From Adineta vaga (lineage: Eukaryota; Rotifera): a stretch of 64,000 nt of DNA. This document shows positions 37,201 through 47,087 of the stretch, piece after piece. The DNA is taken from positions 2,542,001 to 2,606,000 of the forward strand of contig CP075496.1 of the NCBI GenBank assembly GCA_021613535.1. The letters are read 5' to 3'. Below the pieces are notes generated by a model. It saw only the letters and a program-made list of their open reading frames with translations, ran no database searches and was not told where the DNA came from. Made by a program: the position numbers and the translations under genes. Every line of letters starts with the position of its first letter. Position 1 is the stretch's first letter.

Positions 37201-38016
37201 CTTGTTCAACCATTGATGAATAAAATCCGATATTAGCTGATTCCATAAAAGTTGCACTAGTACAATGATTCGTTGCGGAAACAGGTTTTGATTCACCGGT
37301 CAATTCTGATGTATTTATCTGTTGAGAAAAAAAAAGAAAGAAATTGATATTTCAATTAAATTCGTTTTAGTATTTACTTTAAGACCATCACATGATATGA
37401 AACGACAATCAGCCGGTAATTTATCACCCATTCGAATGAGAACAATATCACCGGGAACGATTTCAGTTGTAAGAATTTGTTGTTCTCGTCCATCACGTCG
37501 TACTGTAGCTAATGTTGGTAATAATTTTGAAAATGCTGCAACAATTTTTATTGATTTCAATTGTTGATAAACATTCAGAATGGAATTGCAGGTAATAACT
37601 AAAATTAGAACAACACCCAAAGCTAAATTGGTGATCGATGGATTTGGTTCACCAAAAGGTTTGTAAGCTAAGAAAGCTAAAATACCAGCAAACCATAGAA
37701 TACAATTGAATCCCATAAATAATTCTTTGAATAGAAGCCAAAGATAGAATGGTTGTTTAGGTGGTGTCAGTTTATTTTCCCCAAATTGTGTACGAACATC
37801 AGGCACGAAATCATCTGATAAACCAGTTCGTGGATCAGTATGAAAACGTTTGAAAACATCTTCCAAGGGAATGATATGAACATCTTGATCAAGACGAGAT
37901 TTGTCCACTGTTGCCCAAAGATCGATCGTTGAATCTTGTCGTGTTGGTGCCTGTCTATCAGGGCCATGAGTTTTACTGTCTATATCTTCATCAAGTTGTA
38001 TACCTTGATTGTCCAT
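34216..38016 (-). CDS. P2C P-type ATPase, Na,K-ATPase alpha-like with altered ion-site residues
   Basis: Canonical P2C pumps exchange Na+ or H+ for K+. Reading leftward from MDNQGIQLDED (ATG at 38016), the exons cover a full alpha subunit. Present are the A-domain TGES (LTGESKPVSAT), the P-domain DKTGTLTQNKMTVTH with its catalytic Asp, the N-domain KGAPD, TGDGTNDAPALK, and LLSDNLKKVAIYLLPGG before M5. The C terminus has Na,K-like M7-M10 (NPFWGKGKNWYVFGAMI) and ends FPRSFIAKIAW. The transport sites differ. M4 reads LPVGLPSAV where Na,K-ATPase has NVPEGL, so the M4 Glu is Val. By my alignment the M5 Glu is Gln (SQIWP), and of the two M6 Asp one is Cys (FCMVND) and one remains. The N domain has two extra segments, one with repeated VRRLS/VRKLS. 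I chose MDNQG over the upstream AUG because the extension is TA-repeat DNA. Confidence 0.88.
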
Positions 38017-39751
38017 ATTGACGTATTTGGTTTCGAATGAAATGATTCTTACTCTAGTATGGGTATATATATATATGCTCAAAACAAACAACAAAATTCA
38101 AATATGAAATTAATTGAAAAAAAGCAAATAATCGGTGAATGTAAACTTCGAATTTATTTTTAGCCAAGTGCATCGAAAGGTGAAGAAGAATGTTATTTTT
38201 TTATGTAACAACGTTGTCATTCACAGTGGCGAAAGGTACAGAGAGTATTTCATGCATATATGCAAATCTATTTATTTTGTGTTTCGTAAACAAGCACATA
38301 TTTAACTGAAAAGAAATCTTCAAACTGATTTTTCTCTTCCTCCGCATGTATCCAATCATTTTTTCATCGTTTTCATGATGGTGAACTTCGTTTTTGTCGA
38401 TGAATTTTTAGGATACCAGTTTCAACATTTTATTTTACATCGAAAATCTTTTTCGTCATGTTCCTTTATCATTTATCGAAAAATAGTTAATTATTTGATC
38501 ATTCGAAAACTTCTCGTATATTACATTGTAGCACAGTCATTAAGATTACATACGGCAGTTTAAACGAAAGCAAATCTCATGCGATAGCGATGGATGAAAG
38601 AATATAATAAAATTATATTGATTAAAGCTTTAATTGATCAATATTACGATTAAAAATTATTCATTCTATACAATTCCCATGTCGATAAGATACAAAAACA
38701 TATTCATATTCTTTTGATAGTATTAAATAATTGAATACATATTTTCAATCAATTTCAGCTCTATTGAAATACCTACGTCATAGGATTTGCTTTTGTATTG
38801 TATATAATTCACTTATAATTACATTTTCTTTGTCACAGTGAATTTCGTCGATAAGTAGCTGCCAGGCAATATTTATTTATTCGATTATTTATAGAAATTG
38901 CATGCAGAATGAGAAAATGAACTTTGCCGAATTCTTCGGACTGGCTTGAGTACATCGAAAAAAGAACGACAAAAGAATAGCACTGGTTATACTTCACAAT
39001 TATTAACATAATTTCAAGAGAGAGAAACTCTTGATCAATAGTCTTGTTTTTTTCCCGTGTACATAGATGACTTAAATGTGTTTTGTTCTCAATCGTTCGT
39101 GAAACAGCTTATTGGTATATAATGCAAACATACTATATTTTTCTTTGATCAACTTTTGATTTCTTCAAAAAACATATTCAAAGATTTGAATAAATATTAT
39201 TACATCATTAGAATGTTCGTGGTTGTACAAAAAATAGATTCTATATCATCCTTTCAATACTTCAAAAATGCATGCATTGAAAATCTAAAATTGACTATCC
39301 ATAGTACGACTTGTTATAATTGTCCGTTGTTTCAAAATATCTACTTTGAATCAACTGTAGTATTGAGAATAATTGATGAGATAGGGCGAAAAAGTTTTAT
39401 TCAGTAATTACACATACAAATAAATAAAATTCATATATGAAAAGTAATTGATTTGATAAACAGATTCTATAATGATCACATACAGCACATGCACACGCAA
39501 GAAGATAGCAACGAACAAAAACAATGGAAAAGTGATTTACTTCAAACTGGGCGGTAGCAACATATCTGTTGTTGCACTGAATTTGAGCTTACAATAACAA
39601 AACAAAAAGAATAATAAATTAATCAATTTAGAAATGAAAAATTAAAGGAATTTAAAAGAATTAGTTTGAAGAAACGAATAAAATTGAAATCGATAATAAT
39701 TTCAATAGAAAATATAATATAGTTTGTGCAGTTTGATACGAGACAAATTGA
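38017..39751. other. Intergenic, 1.7 kb
   Basis: This is the presumed promoter of the minus-strand ATPase gene and the 3' end of the syntaxin gene. AT-rich. ORFs at 38375-38563 and 39156-39407 lack family or splice support. No repeat array or RNA gene was recognised. Confidence 0.45.
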
Positions 39752-40914
39752 TCACTTTTTAGCAACACCAAAATATATACCAAGAACTAAAGCAATAATG
39801 GCAATGACTATAACTAATATCAAAATGAGAAGAAATTTCTTTCGTCGAGCTGCCGACTAAAACGAAATAAAATCAAATTTCATTGGATTCTATAATCAAT
39901 AACTCACCTGATAAGTCACAGCTTGTTTTAATTGTCGATTTCCCGTATCTACATGTGTTTCCGTTTCAACAATATTATTTTCAATAACATCTAATAAATT
40001 CATAGTTAGAGACAATATATTTGTTTAAAATAACTTACCAATTATTTCTCCATGTTCATGAACAATTTTTGAAATATCTTTAAATAATTCATTGACTTCG
40101 ACAATATTCGTCTAGAAATTAAAATCGATTATTTTCTTTTGGAAAGTTAAAATTCTTTTACTTCTAATTGACGTAATTGACTATCACGTTCTTGTAAAGC
40201 TTTTAAATCAGTATCTTGATCCATAGATAAAGCAATTTGTGGTCCAGATGGACTATTTGTAAAAGCAACATTGTCTACACCTTGAGAATCGTGCATACTT
40301 TGTCGTTGAAATGAAGCTGATCGTGCACGTTCAAGACCAGCCTTTTCTTTTGAGCACCAAGACGTTGTAATTCTTGAAAACGTGTTATTGATTTCATATA
40401 TTGTTTTGATAATGTTTGAGTTAGTGCTTCTTTTTGTCTCTAGATAGAATTTATTGAATAATAACTCTTATCTATTAATTGTAACTATGTATCTTACTCG
40501 TTCATCATCAGTTTTAATCGAAGCAGTTTGAAGTTGTTCAAGAGTATGATTTGTCTGTTGAATTAATGTTTTGATTTCATTTTGTAAATGAAGACTAGGA
40601 GGTATTAATATAGAAATATTAGGTCTAATTCGAAGTATTATTTAACTTACTAACGATCTCGTAACTGCGGAGAATCTTCTGATGTGTCTAATTTCTTAAC
40701 AAGCGTTTCAAGATCACTTGCTATAAAATAATGAAATCGATGAAGATCAGAAACTAACGATTACTTTCGTATATACTTACTATAATTTGTAATCTTTGAC
40801 AGATTAGTTTTTATGGCATTCTGAATTCTTTGAATATCACTAAAAGTTGACACTAAAACGGAGATGATGAAATAAATAGGAAAATCTTTCTAATTTTGTT
40901 TTACTTTCTAACCA

Positions 40915-40946
<32 letters not shown>

Positions 40947-41030
40947 AATAATAAATCTAAGAAAAAGAGAAATTATTAAAGATTATCGAAATATTATATA
41001 GAGAACGATTTTCGATGAGATCTTACTCAT
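39752..41030 (-). CDS. STX12: Syntaxin-7/12-like endosomal Qa-SNARE, one apparent frameshift
   Basis: Syntaxin 7/12 is the Qa-SNARE of endosome and lysosome fusion. Eight or so short exons read leftward from ATGA at 41030-41027, spliced over a 170-nt intron that contains an ATT repeat to give MMSTFSDIQRIQNAIKTNLS. The Habc region follows (LETLVKKLDTSEDSPQLRDR, LHLQNEIKTLIQQTN, TLSKQYMKSITRFQELQR). Then come SKEKAGLERARSASF, the SNARE helix (RERDSQLRQLE type, here QERDSQLRQLE, NIVEVNELFKDISKIVHEHG, IENNIVETETHVDTGNRQLK) and a C-terminal TM anchor (LLILILVIVIAIIALVLGIY) ending VAKK. The SNARE core matches syntaxin 7/12. Between FQELQR and GLERARSAS the frame changes by one base in or near the A runs at 40341-40356, so the gene is either broken or misassembled here. 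It is head-to-head with SMNDC1. Confidence 0.85.
40919..40946. repeat. AAT/ATT trinucleotide microsatellite
   Basis: About nine AAT units lie in the first intron of the syntaxin gene. A similar shorter ATT run lies at 14220-14238, in an NPHP4 intron. Confidence 0.85.
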
Positions 41031-41581
41031 TCGGAAGAATTTCATGACTAAATAAAAGTCATTCTATTGAAATAAGACTAGCTCGAGATAATCTGAACAT
41101 CAAACAATTACTCATTCGATCTCGTAAGTTTAAAAAAGACACTCGATTGAATCTGCATATTTTCTTGTTATATTTGATTTAGTTCTATAGTAATAAAAAA
41201 AGACCTTATCTATATTATTCAATCCGATGTACTATCATTTAACATTTATTAATAAACTCTTGATGTTATATTATACTATTATTCTTGAATCATAAAATCG
41301 CCCACACACTGACTAATGACTCACCTTCTGTTCTAATTCTTCCTGTCTATAGATGTCGCTTTTGTTGCACAAAAATATCCTAAAACTTCGAAATAATCAA
41401 ATTTAACTGAAAAAACTTATTTCTCTTCATAAATCTTTGATAAATACTATTAAAAAAAACGAACCAATCGTAATGAATGTCTTTCTTCCCAATCAATACA
41501 CAACAGTCATTGAGTTAATCATCTGGTTATTACGTTATTGAACATAAAGCGCCATTTGAAACGAAAATAACAAATAAATAA
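41031..41581. promoter_or_regulatory. Shared 5' region between syntaxin and SMNDC1
   Basis: These 551 bp separate two divergent ATGs. No ORF or known motif stands out. It should hold both promoters. Confidence 0.35.
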
Positions 41582-42893
41582 ATGGATACTGGAGATTTAA
41601 ATTTACCAGCATATAAATATCAACTTGAACAAGTAAGTTGATCTCTTTATCTAGCACTCATCGTATTTCATCTTATTTATTTCAGGTCGAATTAGCATTA
41701 AAAGCCAAGCCAGACGATTCTGAACTACTCAAACTCAAGCAAGATCTTGAAGTAAGATTTTTCTTCATTAATCTTTCTCAATTAAGAAATTTATTATAGG
41801 AAGTCATACAAATAACCGCTGAATTACTTGGCTGTGATCCATCAACTTTAAACTTCTGACGAAGCAGTAGCTTCATCATCTACAAATTATAATGAAGCAG
41901 CATCTTCAGCACATTTGAACAATGCAACAACAACAACAACATCAGCTCGTACAGCTATTAAATGGAAAACAGGTGATCGATGTTTAGCACCATGGAATGA
42001 AGATGGAAAGTATGTGTTAAAATCTTTGACTAAAAATAACTTGTCATTTCCGTAAGATAATCAAGATAAATTAATTCGAAAAAAACAATGCGTAAAAGTA
42101 TTTTCATAGGAATCTGAGAAGAAGAAAACGATCATTCCTACTAATGCAAAAAAATGATTGAATAAACAGTGAGAAGTAAGTCAAAGATGAAAAAGACAGC
42201 GTATGATGTCTTGTATGTAGAAACAGAATGCTGTAGTTCGAGAAAGAGAATGGTAAATAAGAAATTTTCATTTTCTTTACTTTTAAATAGATATTATGAA
42301 TGTACAATTGATGATGTACTTGATGATGGAACATGTACAATTGTTTTTGATGGATTTGAATCAGCACCATTAACGGTTGTTCGAGTATGTATTGAAGAAC
42401 TCTAAGGAAAGAAAAAGGAATTATATTTGATTTTGTTTTAGGTGTCGAAATTAAAACCATTTGATCGAACACGTTCAGATATGAGTGGAATCAAATCAGC
42501 TGCCAATCGAGCTAAAACAAAGTAAGTGTTTATCTAGTAGAACAACTACTTGTGGATTATGTATTTGACTTTTTAGACGTGAATTAGAACAACGTTTACG
42601 TGAACTTAAACGTCACAAGAAAGAAAAGAAAACAGCAAAATTAAAAGAATTTGAAGAAGAACGTGAAAAAGATAAAAAACGATGGACTGATTTTAATTCA
42701 AAAGTAAATACTCAATTAGAAATGCATTTCAAGTTAATAGTTATTCCTTTTTTTGTTCTAGTTAACTAGTCGAACATGGAAAGGTGTTGTTTCAAAATCA
42801 ATGGTTAAAACGGATAAACGAAATGAACAATTACGTGGTACAACCAATGGCTACTTAGTTTCTAGTTACAAACCAGCACAACCACGGCCCTAA
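41582..42893 (+). CDS. SMNDC1: SMNDC1/SPF30-like Tudor splicing factor, one apparent frameshift
   Basis: SPF30 uses a Tudor domain to bind dimethyl-arginine Sm proteins and helps assemble the tri-snRNP into the spliceosome. Exons begin MDTGDLNLPAYKYQLEQVEL and LLKLKQDLEEVIQITAELLG, as in SPF30. A Ser/Thr/Asn linker (SDEAVASSSTNYNEAASS) leads to the Tudor domain: IKWKTGDRCLAPWNEDGKYY, ECTIDDVLDDGTCTIVF. The basic C-terminal helix (KRELEQRLRELKRHKKEKKT) and VVSKSMVKTDKR follow, then KPAQPRP and TAA. In the exon starting near 41800 the frame of the first half stops at TGA (41857-41859), while the linker continues in the +1 frame. One extra base in TTTAAA (41848-41853) explains this. The 280-nt intron around 42010-42288 is long for this region. 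Confidence 0.85.
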
Positions 42894-43118
42894 AATGTTT
42901 TGTTTCTTTTTCATGTATAAAATCCGCGTCAGCGATCTTTGGGTTTTTTTCGTGTCTCTTTTCGTTTTGCGTCTGAATGTAATCTTATATATGTGAGGAA
43001 AAGAAAGAAAAACATGAATAAAAACGGCGTTTATATACCATTCTAGATATCACGATTTTATCTCTTGGTTCGATTTAAATTCGTGTCGAAAATAACGACG
43101 ACTGTTTGAAAAAAAAGA

Positions 43119-45422
43119 ATGCAAAGTACTCGTCTGTTAATTAGCGCACAACGTTGTTCATCGGCATCTAGACTTAATTATATATGGAGACGATGTCTCA
43201 CCACTGCCCATTCAACAACAAGAAAAACAAATCTTAATAAGTGAGATACTAATAAATGCCATTTCTTTTGAATTTTCTTCTCTTGTAATTTAGGTCATCG
43301 TTATCTCTAGTCGATTCATACCCTTCATCGCGTTTGAATGGTCGATTATTGTCATTACCAAGATGTGGTATAATCACTGTTCGGCAACATCGATATGCCT
43401 CATCCGGTAGTTTGCCATCTCATAAAATGATCACTCTTCCAGCTTTATCCCCGACTATGGAAACTGGTACATTACGATCATGGTCTAAACAAGAAGGAGA
43501 TAAGATTGTAGAAGGTATATTTCATTCATCTATTTATTTTTCTTCGTTTTCAAAATAATGACTAGAGACTTGTATTTTCTAGGTGATATATTGGCTGAAA
43601 TTGAAACAGATAAAGCAACGTTAGGATTCGAAGCAGGTGATGAAGGATATCTTGCGAAAATTCTCATTCCTGGTGGTAGTAAAGATATACCTGTTGGAAA
43701 AGTAAGCAGTAAACGATTCGTTTTTGAATTGAATTGAATTTCCTTTAATCTTGTGCATTTTTAGCCATGCGCGATCATTGTTGAAAAAGCAGAAGATATT
43801 GCTGCATTTAAAGATTATAAAGATGATGGTAGTGGATCGACTGCAAAGAAACAGCCATCCCAAGAACAAAGTACTTCATCAGCGAAAACGGAAAAGAAAG
43901 ACAACGAACCAACGAGCAAAACTGAACAACAAACTACATCAACTTCGAAAAAAGAAAAAACTACAACATCAGCCGATCGATCAACGCAAGGTGAACGAGT
44001 GGCAGTATCACCTTTAGCTCGAAAATTAGCGCAAGAGAAAGGCATCGATATTGATGTAAGTGTTTTTTTGCTCTATCTTATCAGGATAGAATATTTTATA
44101 TGCTTGGTTTTCTTCTAGTCCGTTCAAGGTAGTGGTCCTAATGGCCGAGTCGTTGCCGAAGATGTTGAGAAATTTATTAAAGAAGGTGGTGCCAAAACGA
44201 AGGCAGACACTAAGAAAACTAAAGATGGACAAGCAGCCCCAACAAAAGCAGCGAAAAAAGATAAAGAAACTTCAACGCGTACAGGTGGTTATGATGAACA
44301 AAAAGTGTCAGAAATACGAGCAGTAAATAATCTCTACAAAAAAATACTCATATATTTTTTTACTTTTATATTTTTCTTTCACAAAGGAAAATGCACGTCG
44401 TGTAACTGAATCAAAGACTACTATCCCACATTATTATCTAACAATTGAAATTGAATTAGATGAAATAATCAAGTATGTTGTTCTCTATATAAAACTTCAC
44501 CTCTAATCATCATTGATTGATTAGATTACGTGAAAATCTTAACAAAATGTTAACACCAAAATCAAAAGATCCAAAAGAAAAAGTACGTGGTGTTACCATC
44601 AATGATTTTATTGTTAAAGCAGCTGCACTTGCTTGCAAGAAACGTCCAGAAACAAACAGTGTTTGGATGGATAAATCTATTCGACAGTAAAGATTTCCAT
44701 TCTGAAATATTTAGTTCATACTAAATTTTATTTAATATTTTCTATTAGATACGAAACAGTTGATATCAATGTAGCGATTGCTACTGATGCTGGCGTTCTT
44801 ATGACACCTATTGTTTATAATGCAGATCAGAAGGTATATTATTTATTGTAATTTTTTAGCTTCAAATGAAATTTAACTTTTTATTATTTATTTTTCAGGG
44901 TGTTTCGACAATTAGTAAAGAAATCTCTCAATTGAGTGAAAAAGCAAACAGTGGAAAATTGGGTGATGATGAACTTGAAGTAAAATATACAATTCTATCA
45001 ATATTTGTTTTGAGTAATTCTATTTTCTAGTTGGGAACATTTACAATTTCAAATTTGGGAATGTATGGTGTAACAAACTTCAGTGCTATAATATATCCTC
45101 AACAAGTATAATTCTATCGATAGCAAAGAATAAAAAAACTAAATTTATTTTTCTATAGTCAGCTATATTAGCTATCGGTGGTACTGAAACTAAAATCATC
45201 CCTTCGAAAGAATCTCCAAAAGGGTATGCTCGATTATTGTTTCTTTTCTCGATTCTGAACTTTTTTGTTTCTTTCTCTTGCTATGTATTTAGATACCGTC
45301 AGTCAACTGTTCTCAATGTAACATTAGCATGCGATCATCGTGTCATTGATGGTGCTGTTGGTGCCCAATGGTTACAAGAATTTAAACAATTTCTTGAAAG
45401 TCCAGCATCAATGATTCTATAA
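43119..45422 (+). CDS. DLAT: Dihydrolipoamide acetyltransferase, pyruvate dehydrogenase E2
   Basis: DLAT is the E2 core of the mitochondrial pyruvate dehydrogenase complex and transfers acetyl groups to CoA. About nine exons run from the ATG at 43119. The N terminus ([20 protein letters not shown]) is basic and Ser-rich, as for mitochondrial import. One lipoyl domain follows: [18 protein letters not shown], then [13 protein letters not shown] with the lipoylated Lys. A charged Lys/Thr-rich linker leads to the E1/E3-binding domain ([33 protein letters not shown]). The acetyltransferase core has [25 protein letters not shown]-type strands, [20 protein letters not shown] and the catalytic [17 protein letters not shown], ending SPASMIL. 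The catalytic His and Asp are present, so it is E2, not the E3-binding protein. There is one lipoyl domain where human DLAT has two. A second linker segment is Lys-rich. Confidence 0.95.
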
Positions 45423-45853
45423 ACAATTTTAGGCTATAAATTGTCATGTATCGTGTTTTTTTCTTCTTTCCTTTTCTATGCACGTTTTTATTCATTATCG
45501 ATTGTAGCGTAGCTTTAAGATACAACAATCCTCTCGCGTGCATATTCTCTATTTCCGTATATTTTTTAGTAAAAAAACAAACAGCATAGAAACTAGTCTT
45601 CTTTATTCTTTAAACTATTTTCGCATTTCATCGATTAAATCAATGAAAATTTCTTACAAAAGTTTCTATCTATGACAAACTAAATCCCATCGTTTATCCA
45701 TATCAGATAGATAATAGCATATTAATTCATTCTAATAAGACAATGATCATAGAGTATGAAATTAAAGCGCATTAGTTGGATTAGTAAAGTTCAACAGTTA
45801 TATATCAATATCTGAATTTTAGATTATTAATTTGGAAATAAAACGTCTTTCTA
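45423..45853. other. Intergenic between DLAT and ISCU
   Basis: These 431 bp hold the DLAT 3' UTR and the ISCU promoter. No gene or repeat was seen. A TTTTAG acceptor-like site lies at about 45816-45822 before the ISCU ATG. Confidence 0.4.
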
Positions 45854-46451
45854 ATGGCTGTTAATACCTTTTCACGTAGTGTTTACTCAAAAGTACGACC
45901 ATTATTATCTATTAGTGTTGATGCACTAAGTACAGCAACACGTGGTTATCATGAAAAAGTTATTGATCATTATGAAAATCCTCGAAATGTTGGATCATTT
46001 GATAAGTCAGATGTTACTGTTGGAACTGGTCTTGTAGGAGCACCAGCTTGTGGTGATGTGATGAAACTACAAGTAGATTTCTAATAGATTCATTTTCGCA
46101 TGCTTTATTTATTCAATTTTCTGATTATCAGATTAAAGTAGATGAAAATGGAAAGATAGTTGATGCAAAATTTAAGACATTTGGTTGTGGTTCTGCTATT
46201 GCTTCATCTTCTTTAGCAACCGAATGGATTAAAGGTAAATCTGTTAATGAAGCAAATTCAATTAAAAATCAAGACATTGCCAAGGAATTATGTTTACCAC
46301 CAGTGAAATTACATTGTTCAAGTAAGACAAATGATTGATTTGATTTTTCTTTGTTAATTATCTTCATCCTATTTTAGTGCTTGCTGAAGATGCCATCAAA
46401 GCGGCAATCAATGATTATAATTCTAAAAAACAAAACAAAAAACAAAATTAA
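45854..46451 (+). CDS. ISCU: Iron-sulfur cluster assembly scaffold ISCU
   Basis: ISCU is the mitochondrial scaffold on which [2Fe-2S] clusters are built by NFS1-ISD11-ACP with frataxin. Three exons (45854-46072, 46132-46321, 46378-46451) give 160 residues. The first 35 or so are a Ser/Arg-rich mitochondrial presequence. The mature protein begins [20 protein letters not shown]. All three cluster ligands are present: [12 protein letters not shown] (with the conserved Asp), [13 protein letters not shown] and [16 protein letters not shown]. The LPPVK motif that HSC20/mortalin recognises is intact ([10 protein letters not shown]). The C terminus is a short Lys/Asn/Gln tail. It lies just downstream of DLAT on the same strand. 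Confidence 0.97.
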
Positions 46452-47087
46452 ACAAGTTATTATCAAAACTTGTTAATATGTGCAGTGATCTGTATTTTTC
46501 TGCTCTATTTACTCCAGCAATTATATTTAGACTCCATCGTTTAGATCCAAAACATCCATTTTGATTTGTCATGATTTACCAAAAGATTTTCGAACATTTG
46601 TACATTGATTCTATAAGATATTTTCTTTAAAATAAACAAGCGAGTTATTTTCATGTAGATAGGATTTTCTTTATTCAAAGAAACGGTATTCTGCAGTAAT
46701 TTTCTTATCCGAATCGTTCTTATTCAATGCTAAAAATACATTTAATTTTCACAAAAGATTAAAATAGTGTCTTTGTCTAAAGTTCTAGGATTATTTTCAG
46801 TGCTCTTTCTTTTATCTTTCTTCGTGTCAAATACGTCATCACAAGCAAAGATTATTCTTTTAATAAAATTACATCAGTTTCTTAATTCCTTAACTATGAT
46901 GTATTTTCTGAACGTGTTAAAACTATATATAGGTTAAATATCTGTTCATGTAAAAAATACATCGATCTGATATGAACACAATTACTAAGAAGACAATCAA
47001 TCTGAGATTTTTATTATTTGCTTTTTTTATTCAAATAAAGAACGAGTATATTAATCTGACAAAACAATATTTTCTTTTCAAAAATAT
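46452..47087. other. Convergent 3' region
   Basis: This contains the 3' ends of ISCU (AAAATAAAC near 46629) and of the minus-strand unrecognised gene. AT-rich, no gene seen. Confidence 0.45.

Noticed and set aside
40345-40356. A similar 11-nt GT...AG (GTGCTCAAAAG, minus strand) at the syntaxin frame change.
   Set aside because: Same size objection, and it lacks a pyrimidine tract. Any GT...AG of length 2 mod 3 would fix the frame by chance.
41848-41854. TTTAAAC in SMNDC1 matches the classic -1 ribosomal slippery heptamer in frame.
   Set aside because: The needed shift is +1, not -1. The -1 frame hits TAG a few codons later.
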